A stretch of 64,000 bases of DNA, taken from Rheinheimera texasensis DSM 17496 (GTDB lineage Bacteria; Pseudomonadota; Gammaproteobacteria; Enterobacterales; Alteromonadaceae). Made by a program: the position numbers and the translations under genes. How positions within the stretch are numbered: position 1 is the stretch's first letter; each line of letters begins with the position of its first letter. The notes below the pieces were generated by a model. That model was not told the DNA's origin. It was given only the letters and a program-made list of their open reading frames with translations, and did no database searches. The stretch is from positions 1,116,001 through 1,180,000 of the forward strand of contig NZ_JONU01000007.1 of the NCBI RefSeq assembly GCF_000711985.1. The letters are read 5' to 3'. Shown one piece after another: positions 55,551 through 63,829 of the stretch.

Positions 55551-55885
55551 GATGTTCTCGTCGGTGAATCATTCGTTTTAATAATTATGTGGGTTGGCGG
55601 GCAACCTCGGTCCTGCTGTTGCACAGAAGACAAACAGTGGCAGCAGCAATGTAGAGGAAAGCCGCAGGTAAATGCAACCAAAAAACGCTGAGCTATCCAC
55701 CGTTGCGGTTAGCAACAGGTTAGCAAAGCCCGGTTGACGGCAACATTGGTGCAGCATGCGTCCGGACAGGTTTCAACCCGCAACCAGGGCGCTGGCTTCG
55801 AACAAAAATGTAACATTTTCCGGGTTGGCGTAACGCAGTGATGACGGCTAAGGTTAGATCCTATGACGACGCGGAGTTCTGCGGT
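55551..55885. other. Divergent intergenic region, NSS transporter / binding protein
   Basis: 335 bases without a gene. Holds a perfect palindrome AAAATGT-A-ACATTTT at 55805-55819 that could be an operator for either gene. No clear sigma70 promoter was picked out. Confidence 0.5.
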
Positions 55886-56629
55886 ATGCGGTTTGGCTTT
55901 TTGCTGGTTTTCTTTCTTTGGTTACAAAGCGCTACAGCAAGCACTGTGGTGACTTTGTATGCCTACCATCAGGCACCGCCCTTTGTCATTAACGCCGATA
56001 CCGAGACGGGCTTAAATTACGATTTGCTGCGGGCTCTGCAGCAGGAAATGGGCGACCAGGTACAGTTGCGGTTACAGCTGTTAAGCCGTCCCGAATTGAA
56101 TCAGCGGCTGGCGGCACAGTTGCCGACTATCGCGCTCTGGACCAATCCGGCCTGGTTTGCCGCGCAGGAGCCGCCTTATCTCTGGTCCGGTACTTTGTTT
56201 TCAGACCGGGAGGTGTTTGTCTCCCCAGCGCAACATAGCCAGAAAATTCATCAGCTTAGTGAGTTAACCGGTAGCCGCATCGGCGCTATCCGCGGTTACA
56301 GCTATCCGGGTCTCAATGAATTAATTGCCGAGGGCAAAGTCCAGCGGATCGATGCAGATTCCGACAAAGAAAATCTGGCGTTGTTGCTCGAGAAACAGCT
56401 GGAGCATGTAGTGATCACCCGCTCCAGCTTTTTGTACTATGGCCGCCAGACACAATATCTTGGCAAGCTGAAAATCACCGGCCAGCCGTACCCGGCTTAT
56501 CGCCGGCAAATCCTGTTTACTCACCATTATCAGCAGCTGTATCCACGCTTTGAACAGGCGCTGCAACAACTCAGTCAGCAAAAATACTGGCTGGACCGTT
56601 TGGCCTTGTACGGCTTAAAACCGCTTTGA
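55886..56629 (+). CDS. Periplasmic substrate-binding protein, amino-acid type (SBP_bac_3)
   Basis: 247-residue exported protein with a signal peptide (about 1-18, ending ATAS) and the two-lobe SBP_bac_3 fold: YAYHQAPPFVINADTETGLNYD near the start of lobe 1 (residues about 24-45, quoted in part), then SRIGAIRGYSYPG (about 131-143) at the hinge. No permease or ATPase gene is adjacent, so it could be an orphan binding protein or a sensor-like solute binder. The ATG with CGGAG upstream gives the proper signal peptide; the frame extends to GTG at 55838. Confidence 0.85.
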   Translation: MRFGFLLVFFLWLQSATASTVVTLYAYHQAPPFVINADTETGLNYDLLRALQQEMGDQVQLRLQLLSRPELNQRLAAQLPTIALWTNPAWFAAQEPPYLWSGTLFSDREVFVSPAQHSQKIHQLSELTGSRIGAIRGYSYPGLNELIAEGKVQRIDADSDKENLALLLEKQLEHVVITRSSFLYYGRQTQYLGKLKITGQPYPAYRRQILFTHHYQQLYPRFEQALQQLSQQKYWLDRLALYGLKPL

Positions 56630-56696
56630 GTGCCTGGCTTGCAGCAGCTGCAGTGGCTCAGTAGACTGGCGCCCTGTTTCAAACGGATGGCTTTTT

Positions 56697-57389
56697 ATGC
56701 GTTTAGATAAATTTGTCTGTGATTGCACCGGGTTGACCCGCAGTCAGGCCGGTAAGCTGATCCGGCAAGGCGAAATTCAGCTCAATGGTTTGTTATGTAA
56801 ACAACCAGCCCAGCAAATCAAAGAAAGCGATGTAGTGCTGCTGGACGACGAACCGCTGCGGCTGACCGGTCCGCGTTACATCCTGCTACATAAACCTGCC
56901 GGCTACGTCTGCTCTACTGATGACCCGGACCACAATACGGTGTTTGTGCTCTTGGATGAACCCAATATCGACAAGCTGCATACCGTAGGGCGGCTGGATC
57001 TGGATACTACCGGCTTGCTGCTCATCACCGACGATGGCCAGTGGTCACATAAAATCAGCAGTCCGAAACATGAATGTGCCAAAACCTACCGGGCTTGGCT
57101 GGCTGATCCGGTCGAAGACAGCGCCATCGCCCAGTTTGCCGAAGGCGTGATGCTGCGCGGCGAAAAGACACCGACCAAACCAGCGCAGCTGGAAATAATC
57201 AACCCGACCGAATGCCTGCTGACTATTCACGAAGGCCGTTATCATCAGGTCAAACGCATGTTCGCCGCTATCGGCAACAAAGTCGTACAGCTGCACCGCG
57301 AACGGGTCGGCCCGCTGACGCTGGATACCAGCCTGGCTGAAGGTGAATATCGACAGCTCACACCGGAAGAAGTCTCTTTATTTAATTGA
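56697..57389 (+). CDS. rsuA: 16S rRNA pseudouridine(516) synthase RsuA
   Basis: 230-residue enzyme that isomerises U516 of 16S rRNA. An S4-like RNA-binding domain (about 1-58, MRLDKF start) is followed by the RsuA/RluB/E/F catalytic domain with the catalytic Asp in GRLDLDTTGLLLITDDGQW (about 101-119) and the C-terminal EGRYHQVKRMFAAIGNKV block. KPAGYVCSTDDPDH (about 66-79) is nearly the E. coli RsuA sequence. Length equals E. coli RsuA (231). A long, perfect terminator follows. Confidence 0.96.
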   Translation: MRLDKFVCDCTGLTRSQAGKLIRQGEIQLNGLLCKQPAQQIKESDVVLLDDEPLRLTGPRYILLHKPAGYVCSTDDPDHNTVFVLLDEPNIDKLHTVGRLDLDTTGLLLITDDGQWSHKISSPKHECAKTYRAWLADPVEDSAIAQFAEGVMLRGEKTPTKPAQLEIINPTECLLTIHEGRYHQVKRMFAAIGNKVVQLHRERVGPLTLDTSLAEGEYRQLTPEEVSLFN

Positions 57390-57397
57390 TAAAAATG

Positions 57398-57436
57398 AAG
57401 TATTTAACCCTGACTAAGCGTCAGGGTTAAATACTT
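57398..57436. terminator. rsuA terminator
   Basis: Perfect 17-bp stem AAGTATTTAACCCTGAC with its complement around a TAAGC loop, nine bases past the stop. AT-rich outer part and GC-rich core. Confidence 0.75.
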
Positions 57437-57527
57437 TGCGCGCCTGTCTGCTGTTCTTGCATCATCCATCATTGATTTACAACCTGTGCTGACCAGCACG
57501 CTACTGCGGCGTTGGAATGCCGGCACT

Positions 57528-57574
57528 TTCTAATTAGAATTTTCTAATATATACTTATATTAAATTTATCTAAT
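57528..57574 (+). promoter_or_regulatory. AT-rich palindromes upstream of the RND pump operon
   Basis: A perfect 12-bp palindrome TTCTAATTAGAA (57528-57539), an 18-bp element TAATATA-TACT-TATATTA (57545-57562), and three direct TCTAAT copies (57529, 57543, 57569). Likely the operator/promoter region of the efflux operon, which has no regulator gene beside it. Confidence 0.5.
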
Positions 57575-57662
57575 GCAAATTGTGGTCACTATACTGTCGC
57601 TGGCGCGTGAAACTCTTCATGGGACATGCCGTACAGCAGCACCGCAACAAATTGGAGACTTT

Positions 57663-58730
57663 ATGCAGATGAAACGACTGGGACAGCTGAACGCTTCAGT
57701 AACCGCATTGTTTACCACGCTGCTGCTGGCCGTGCAGCCTGTAGCGGCCAGCGCCACTGAGTGGTTGACGCTCGAGCCACAACAACAGTCGGTCTGGCTC
57801 GAGTTGCCGGCGTTGGTGGAAGCGGTGGCGCAATCGACTATTTCAGCGCAAACCTCGGGCCGGATCATTGAATTACCTTTTGATGTGAATGACTTAGTGC
57901 CGCAAGGCGCTGTGGTGGTGCGTTTTACCGATACCGAACAAAAAGCCCGGCTGGCGCAGGCAGAAGCCGCTTTGAGTGAAGCGCAGGTGCGGTTCGCTGA
58001 GCAGGACAAAGAACTCAAGCGTGTACAACAAATCCATCAGCAGGGGTTAGTGGCTAAAGCCGCGCTGGATTTGGCACAGGCCAATTTTAATGCCGCCAAA
58101 GCGCGGCAACAGCAAGCCAGTGCTGCTGTCAGTGCCGCCCGCGAGCAGTTAGAGCAAACCGTTGTGCGCGCGCCGTACAGCGGTATTTTGCAGCAACGGC
58201 TGGTGGAGCTGGGCGAACTGGCCACCCCGGGCAAACCTCTGTTAACCGGCCTCAGCCTCGAACATCTGCGTTTAAGCGCTCAGCTACCACAACAACAATT
58301 GGCTGCGGCGCGGCAAAGCAGCGCGGCCGAGCTGCAGTTATCTGATGGCAGTGCGCTGAGCTTAGGTGCGCCGGATTTAACCATAGCGCCACAGGGCAAC
58401 GCCCAAAGCCATAGTTTTCTGCTGCGGCTGAAATTGCCGGTCGCCGACTACAGTGCACAGCAGCTGTATCCGGGCAGCTGGACCAAACTGAAACTGCAAA
58501 CCGGCAGTTTGCCACAGTTGATGATCCCGGCGAGCGCTGTGTTGTGGCGCGGCGAAGTGGCGATGGTCTACCTGCAGCAAGCATCCCAACCCAGCCTGCA
58601 GCCGGTACGTGTACAGAAGTTGCAAAATGAACATTACCAAGTGTTATCAGGCTTAAGCGCCGGGCAACAAATCGCGGTGGATGCTAAAGCGCTGTTGCAG
58701 CAAAACAGCAGCGCGCAGGAGTCACAATAA
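57663..58730 (+). CDS. RND efflux periplasmic adaptor subunit (MFP/HlyD family)
   Basis: 355-residue membrane-fusion protein linking an inner-membrane RND pump with an outer-membrane channel. With the ATG at 57663 (TTGGAGA upstream) it has a signal peptide (about 1-32, ending VAASA). A biotinyl-lipoyl-like half at about 60-90 (FDVNDLVPQGAVVVRFTD) precedes a coiled-coil hairpin (about 95-160) and the second lipoyl half RAPYSGILQQRLVELGELA. The stop overlaps the pump gene start by one base. No outer-membrane factor gene follows, so it may share TolC. Confidence 0.92.
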   Translation: MQMKRLGQLNASVTALFTTLLLAVQPVAASATEWLTLEPQQQSVWLELPALVEAVAQSTISAQTSGRIIELPFDVNDLVPQGAVVVRFTDTEQKARLAQAEAALSEAQVRFAEQDKELKRVQQIHQQGLVAKAALDLAQANFNAAKARQQQASAAVSAAREQLEQTVVRAPYSGILQQRLVELGELATPGKPLLTGLSLEHLRLSAQLPQQQLAAARQSSAAELQLSDGSALSLGAPDLTIAPQGNAQSHSFLLRLKLPVADYSAQQLYPGSWTKLKLQTGSLPQLMIPASAVLWRGEVAMVYLQQASQPSLQPVRVQKLQNEHYQVLSGLSAGQQIAVDAKALLQQNSSAQESQ

Positions 58731-61700
58731 TGCAGCTCGGTATCTCGGGCCGTTTAGCGGCAGCCTTTAAGCAAAATCAGATCACGCCTTTGCTGGCGCT
58801 GGTCAGTTTGTTGCTGGGGCTGTTTGCGGTGCTGGTCACACCGCGTGAAGAAGAACCACAAATTGAAGTCACTTTTGCCAACGTCTTTATCGCTTATCCG
58901 GGCGCATCGGCTGCCATGGTCGAGCAGCAGGTGGCGGTGCCGGCCGAGAAAATTATCGCCGAAATCGCCGGCGTCAAACATGTGTATTCAGTGTCGGAAC
59001 CGGGCCGCACAGTATTAACAGTGCAGTTTGAAGTTGGTGAAAAACGCACCGACGCTTTAGTACGCCTCTATAACGCTTTTTATGCCAAAGCCGACTGGCA
59101 ACCGGCCGCTGCCAATATTGGCCCGGTGCTGATTAAACCCAAAGGCATCGACGATGTACCAGTGTTTGCCGTCACGCTGTGGAGCAAAAACCCGCAGCTG
59201 GGCCGCGCTGAATTACAAGCGGCCGCCAATCTGCTGGAAGAACAGCTGCAGCAGGTACCGGGTAGCCGCGATATCTACAGCATCGGCCGGCAGGCCGAAC
59301 AAATCAGCGTGCGGCTGGACCCGGCGCGGTTAAGTGCCTATCAGCTGTCATTGCCGCAATTAAGCCAGGCGCTGCAACAAGCCGGCACTGTGCGCAGCAG
59401 TCAGGCAATGCTCGCGCCGCAGCAATTAGTGCAGCTGGAAAGTGGCAGCTTTTTAACCAGCGCCGATGAAGTGGCGCAGCTGGTAGTGGCGGTGCGTAGC
59501 GGCGCCACAGGTGAATTGTTGCCGGTTTATTTGCGCGACGTGGCCGACATCAGCCGTGGTGTGGCTGAACCTGACACTTATGTGCAGCATCTGCAGCCGT
59601 CGGGGTCAACGGGTAATGCGTTGAGCTCGACCGCCGTCACTGTGGTTGTGGCGAAACAACCGGGTTTTAATGCGGTCGATGTCACGGCCGCTTTGCAGGA
59701 CAAGCTGGCGCAGCTGCAGCAGGATTATTTAAGCCGGGATATCGAACTCAGTATCAGCCGCGATTATGGCCTGACCGCTAAAGACAAAGCCGACACGCTG
59801 ATTCATAAACTGATTTTTGCCACAGCATCAGTGGTGCTGCTGGTAGGTCTTGCGCTCGGGAAACGTGAAGCCATAGTGGTTGGAGCCGCTGTGGTGATCA
59901 CACTGGCGCTGACGTTATTTGCGTCCTGGGCTTATGGTTTTACCTTAAACCGCGTGTCGTTATTTGCGCTGATTTTTTCCATCGGCATTTTGGTGGACGA
60001 TGCCATTGTGGTGGTCGAGAACCTGCACCGGCATTGGTTATTGGGGGGGAAACCACTGGCTGAAGCAGTACCGCTGGCGGTCGAGGAAGTCGGCAGCCCG
60101 ACGATTCTGGCGACTTTCACAGTCATCGCGGCGTTATTACCGATGGCTTTTGTCAGCGGCCTGATGGGGCCTTACATGAGTCCAATTCCACTGAACGCCA
60201 GCATGGGCATGCTGCTGAGCTTATTAGTGGCTTTTATTTTCACGCCCTGGTTATTCCTGAAAATGTTCGCCCACCGCACACCAGCGGCCGGCGCCCATCA
60301 CTCGCAGGATGAAAAACTGGAGCAGTTTTTCCGCCGCCTGATGCAACCGATGCTGCGCGCCCGCGCCGGCCGTAATAATCGGGTCAAATTACTGGTCGGT
60401 TTGCTTGCTGCTATTACCATGTCGGTGCTGCTGGTCACCAGTCAGCAGGTGGTGCTGAAAATGCTGCCGTTTGATAACAAATCCGAGTTTCAGGTGGTGG
60501 TGGATTTACCCGAAGGCAGCACGCTGGAACAAACCCAGGCGGTGTTAAATCAGGTGAGTCAGGCGCTTCTGACCTTACCGGAAGTCACGCATTTACAGAC
60601 GTATGCCGGCACCGCTGCGCCGATGAATTTTAATGGCCTGGTGCGGCAATATTATCTGCGCCAGCTGCCCTGGCAGGGTGACGTGCAGGTCAATTTGCAA
60701 GACCGCCATCAACGGGACGAACAAAGCCATGCCATTGCGCTGCGGGTGCGGCCACTGCTGAGCAAACTGGAACAAAGCACCGGCGCCAGCATCAAGCTGG
60801 TAGAAGTACCGCCCGGCCCGCCGGTGATGGCGCCGTTAGTGGCTGAAGTGTATGGCCCGGATTATCAGGCGCAGCTGCAAGCCGCCACGCAGTTGCAACA
60901 GCAGTTTGCCAACACGCCGCTGCTGGTTGATATCGACAGCACGGTCGAAGCGCCACAGCCGCGCTGGCAGCTGGTGGCGGATCAGCAAAAAGCCGCACTG
61001 CTTGGTGTGTCGGTCGATGCGATTAATCAAACCCTGCAAATGGCTGTAGCCGGTCAGACCGCCACTTTTATTCGGGATGACCATAAGCGCCAGCTGACGC
61101 CGGTTGAATTGCAACTGGGCGAAGGTGTGCTGGCTAACTGGACAGCGCTCGGACAGTTGCCGGTGGTGAGCCAAACCGGCCAGCTGATTGCGTTGTCAGA
61201 GCTGACGCGCAAAGTTGAAACCACAAGAGAAAACACGATTTACCGCAAAGACTTACGCCCTGTTGTCTTTGTCACCGCCGATTTGGCCGGCGGTCCGGAC
61301 AGCCCGCTGTACGGTATGCTGGATGTCAAAGCTGCGCTTTCACAGGGCGAAAACGCCATGCCACAGCAACTATTCAGTGTGCCCACCGATACCGACCACA
61401 TCAGCATCAAGTGGGACGGTGAGTGGCAAATCACTTTTGAGACTTTCCGCGACATGGGCATCGCTTATGGCGTTGGGTTAATCATGATTTACCTGCTGGT
61501 GGTGGCGCAGTTTAAATCCTATGGTGTGCCGCTGATGATCATGGCGCCTATTCCGCTGACCATCATCGGCATTATGCCGGGGCACTGGTTGCTCGGCGTG
61601 CAGTTCACCGCAACCTCGATGATTGGCATGATAGCGCTGGCCGGGATTATCGTGCGCAACTCGATTTTGCTAGTCGATGCGATTCAGCAACAAACCGCAG

Positions 61701-61930
61701 CTGGTGTTGCACTGGAGCAGGCGGTGGTGCACGCCTCGGCGATACGGGCGCGGCCCATTATCCTGACCGCACTGGCGGCGATGTTAGGCGCGATGTTTAT
61801 CCTGGACGACCCGATTTTCGGTGGTCTGGCGGTGGCGCTGATTGCCGGTTTAGGTGTGTCGACGGTGCTGACGCTCGTCGTGATCCCGGTAGTGTATTAC
61901 GCCTATCATTATCAGGACAGGCAGGCCTGA
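58730..61930 (+). CDS. RND-family efflux pump inner-membrane subunit
   Basis: 1066-residue proton-driven exporter. Twelve predicted helices and two large periplasmic loops. The proton-relay Asp pair is in GILVDDAIVVVENLHRHW (about residues 419-436) of TM4; a TM10-11 region has GIIVRNSILLVDAIQQQ. The sequence belongs to the AcrB superfamily, but the start region with VTPREEEPQIEVTFANVF is typical of the less studied efflux RND permeases rather than AcrB proper. The substrate may be drugs, solvents or metals; there is no heavy-metal signature (no CzcA-type DFG...E motif recognised). Confidence 0.93.
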   Translation: MQLGISGRLAAAFKQNQITPLLALVSLLLGLFAVLVTPREEEPQIEVTFANVFIAYPGASAAMVEQQVAVPAEKIIAEIAGVKHVYSVSEPGRTVLTVQFEVGEKRTDALVRLYNAFYAKADWQPAAANIGPVLIKPKGIDDVPVFAVTLWSKNPQLGRAELQAAANLLEEQLQQVPGSRDIYSIGRQAEQISVRLDPARLSAYQLSLPQLSQALQQAGTVRSSQAMLAPQQLVQLESGSFLTSADEVAQLVVAVRSGATGELLPVYLRDVADISRGVAEPDTYVQHLQPSGSTGNALSSTAVTVVVAKQPGFNAVDVTAALQDKLAQLQQDYLSRDIELSISRDYGLTAKDKADTLIHKLIFATASVVLLVGLALGKREAIVVGAAVVITLALTLFASWAYGFTLNRVSLFALIFSIGILVDDAIVVVENLHRHWLLGGKPLAEAVPLAVEEVGSPTILATFTVIAALLPMAFVSGLMGPYMSPIPLNASMGMLLSLLVAFIFTPWLFLKMFAHRTPAAGAHHSQDEKLEQFFRRLMQPMLRARAGRNNRVKLLVGLLAAITMSVLLVTSQQVVLKMLPFDNKSEFQVVVDLPEGSTLEQTQAVLNQVSQALLTLPEVTHLQTYAGTAAPMNFNGLVRQYYLRQLPWQGDVQVNLQDRHQRDEQSHAIALRVRPLLSKLEQSTGASIKLVEVPPGPPVMAPLVAEVYGPDYQAQLQAATQLQQQFANTPLLVDIDSTVEAPQPRWQLVADQQKAALLGVSVDAINQTLQMAVAGQTATFIRDDHKRQLTPVELQLGEGVLANWTALGQLPVVSQTGQLIALSELTRKVETTRENTIYRKDLRPVVFVTADLAGGPDSPLYGMLDVKAALSQGENAMPQQLFSVPTDTDHISIKWDGEWQITFETFRDMGIAYGVGLIMIYLLVVAQFKSYGVPLMIMAPIPLTIIGIMPGHWLLGVQFTATSMIGMIALAGIIVRNSILLVDAIQQQTAAGVALEQAVVHASAIRARPIILTALAAMLGAMFILDDPIFGGLAVALIAGLGVSTVLTLVVIPVVYYAYHYQDRQA

Positions 61931-61942
61931 ATCTGCTGTTGA

Positions 61943-61970
61943 GCCAGCCGGAGCATGTCCTCCGGCTGGC
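61943..61970 (+). terminator. RND operon terminator
   Basis: GCCAGCCGGAG-CATGTC-CTCCGGCTGGC, an 11-bp perfect stem 13 bases past the stop; T-rich tract begins about ten bases later. Confidence 0.7.
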
Positions 61971-62214
61971 TATTCTCTGATATTTTTTTGATTTTTTTCT
62001 ACATTCCTGCCTCGATTTATACCAGCCAAACCTTTGTCCAGGCTTGAAATTCGGCCTGAATAGCAGCCCATAACCGGTTTGATAAAAATCTGATAATGCT
62101 GGTTCAGCTTGCTGTGGCAGGTTATTCCGGATTGAACAAATCATTCTCTTATTGTTATTAATATGTTGCGTCTCAATGTGGCGCTGAACTTAAAAACAAT
62201 GAAAGGAGATACAA

Positions 62215-62337
62215 ATGGATCTGATGATCGAGGCAGTCAATGCGCTGGGGAACTTTGATGTAGCAATGTTTGATCCGCAAGTACTGGATCCGGTTTTTGT
62301 GATTCCAATCATCATCATTCTGACCAAAACTTTATAA
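62215..62337 (+). CDS. 40-residue peptide of unknown function (possible precursor)
   Basis: Short frame with a very strong ribosome binding site AAAGGAGAT six bases before the ATG. The N-terminal half (MDLMIEAVNALGNFD) is amphipathic and acidic. The middle has FDPQVLDPVF with two Asp-Pro pairs, and the C-terminal part VFVIPIIIILTKTL is very hydrophobic. It carries no Cys and no signal peptide. It begins a same-strand group with two unknown genes. A peptide precursor, a small membrane-associated peptide or a leader peptide are all possible. Coding strength is inferred from the ribosome binding site and context alone. Confidence 0.6.
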   Translation: MDLMIEAVNALGNFDVAMFDPQVLDPVFVIPIIIILTKTL

Positions 62338-62405
62338 GTCGCGCAGGGGCCGACAGTGTATCGGTCGGTCCCTGTATCCGGGCAGTTTTAAACAGAGAGC
62401 TGATT

Positions 62406-63125
62406 GTGAATTTTATGCAGATGTCGATTGCACAGCTGGTGCATTGGTTTGAACAGGCATTGCAGAGCGGCACTTTCCCTTATGTTTCGATGGAAGCCGG
62501 CTCTTTTGTGCTAAGTGAAAGCACCGCCGAGCGTACATTGCTTTACATGGGGCGCCGGCCTTTTCAGGGAACTTTACAGACGTTGGGTCCATTACAGGCC
62601 AGAGTACTGGTTGGCGAAGTTGAGCTGGAGCAGGTCCGATGCGAGGCGGTCATGACCTCGACACAAATCCATTACCGTTGTTGTAGCCCGCAGGTTGAAC
62701 GCCAGAGCTTTGATGCTGGCTCAGCCTTTAGTCTGGACGCCTGGCAGGCGGCGGATTTTAGTTGTAGCACGGACGCGCTGCTGATGTTGCATTTCAGCAA
62801 GTCAGAAAACAATCGCCATCACCTTTGCTTTGACAAGCAGAGCCTGCAACTGAGTCGGGTTTCGTTGCGCTCACATCAGGACGCCCGGCTGTTTAATTTT
62901 ATTGAAGTGCTGGCGCGTTCAAGCAGTGAACGCAGTGCAAAATTACTGCAACAGCTCACAATGTCTGCCGTGCCGGAGATCGCCTGGCGTGCTTTGGAAG
63001 GCGTCTCTGCCCGATCTCCACAGCAGGCCATGGCCTTATTGCAACAATATGCTCAGCATCATCCATCTGCTCTGATATCGCAGCGGTCTGCTCAGGTGCT
63101 GAAACCGACACAAGGTGTTTACTGA
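62406..63125 (+). CDS. Unknown protein, cluster gene 2
   Basis: 239-residue protein with no signal peptide. The N-terminal part (about 1-140) looks beta-rich with several Cys (VRCEAVM, YRCCSPQ, DFSCSTD). The C-terminal part (about 155-235) is all-alpha and resembles HEAT-like helical pairs (RLFNFIEVLARSSSERSAKLLQQL, quoted in words: two helices broken by SSSER). No family recognised. It starts with GTG 68 bases after the peptide gene and its stop overlaps the ATG of the next gene (TGATG), implying coupled translation. ATG codons at 62415 or 62421 are alternative starts. Confidence 0.75.
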   Translation: MNFMQMSIAQLVHWFEQALQSGTFPYVSMEAGSFVLSESTAERTLLYMGRRPFQGTLQTLGPLQARVLVGEVELEQVRCEAVMTSTQIHYRCCSPQVERQSFDAGSAFSLDAWQAADFSCSTDALLMLHFSKSENNRHHLCFDKQSLQLSRVSLRSHQDARLFNFIEVLARSSSERSAKLLQQLTMSAVPEIAWRALEGVSARSPQQAMALLQQYAQHHPSALISQRSAQVLKPTQGVY

Positions 63126-63829
63126 TGGCGGTCATTTTTCAGTATGAAGCTTTACCTGCCATAGGCCTGATTGAATTTATCAGGCAGGTCAATGCCATCT
63201 ATACAGGCCCACACCAATTAGAGCCACAAATGATTGGCCGTCTGGCTCAGTTACTCGGCAAGCTTGCCGCTGACAAACACTGGTTGACGGATCATTTGTG
63301 TGATGTGTTAGAGCATGAATTCGCCGGGCAGTCTGCGGGCAACAGTTATGGCAATGATGCATTAGTGATTTACAGCCAGCAGGAACCGTTCTTCCAAATC
63401 CGGGTTTGTTTCTGGCACCCACGGCAAGCGGTCAAACAGGCTCAGGAAAAATATGATGTATACCAGTGTCTGCACGACCACAACTTTGGTTTTCTGACCA
63501 CCAATTATTATGGGCCTGGGTATGTGTCCCGGTTTTACCGATATCAGTACCAGGATGATTTGATGTGCGGCAGTCCAGTGCCACTGGCTTTGCAATTTGA
63601 ACATCAGCTCAGCCCCGGACAGATTGTCTGGTACGAACCCAGTGTCGATGTGCATTTACAGCACCCACCACAGGCATTCAGTGTGTCACTCAATCTGATA
63701 TTTGAAACCAATGAAAATAAACAATTTGTGTTTGATGCCAGCAACCAGCGGGTGGATCAGGTGGTGTATAGCAGCCATCAGCTGGCGTTGCAGTTCTGCC
63801 GCCAGTTTTTGCAAACTTTCACGGTTTAG
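63125..63829 (+). CDS. Cupin-fold, cysteine-dioxygenase-like protein
   Basis: 234-residue soluble protein. CLHDHNFGFLTTNYYGPG (about residues 115-132) contains an HxH pair followed by a Gly-rich turn, and SVDVHLQHPPQAFSVSLNL (about 177-195) supplies a third His followed by a Ser-x-Ser-Leu strand. This is the two-motif layout of cupin metal sites, most like the three-His cysteine dioxygenase type. If functional it would bind iron and could oxidise a thiol or a peptide side chain. Sequence similarity is motif-level only, so the assignment is tentative. Translationally coupled to the gene upstream. Confidence 0.6.
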   Translation: MAVIFQYEALPAIGLIEFIRQVNAIYTGPHQLEPQMIGRLAQLLGKLAADKHWLTDHLCDVLEHEFAGQSAGNSYGNDALVIYSQQEPFFQIRVCFWHPRQAVKQAQEKYDVYQCLHDHNFGFLTTNYYGPGYVSRFYRYQYQDDLMCGSPVPLALQFEHQLSPGQIVWYEPSVDVHLQHPPQAFSVSLNLIFETNENKQFVFDASNQRVDQVVYSSHQLALQFCRQFLQTFTV

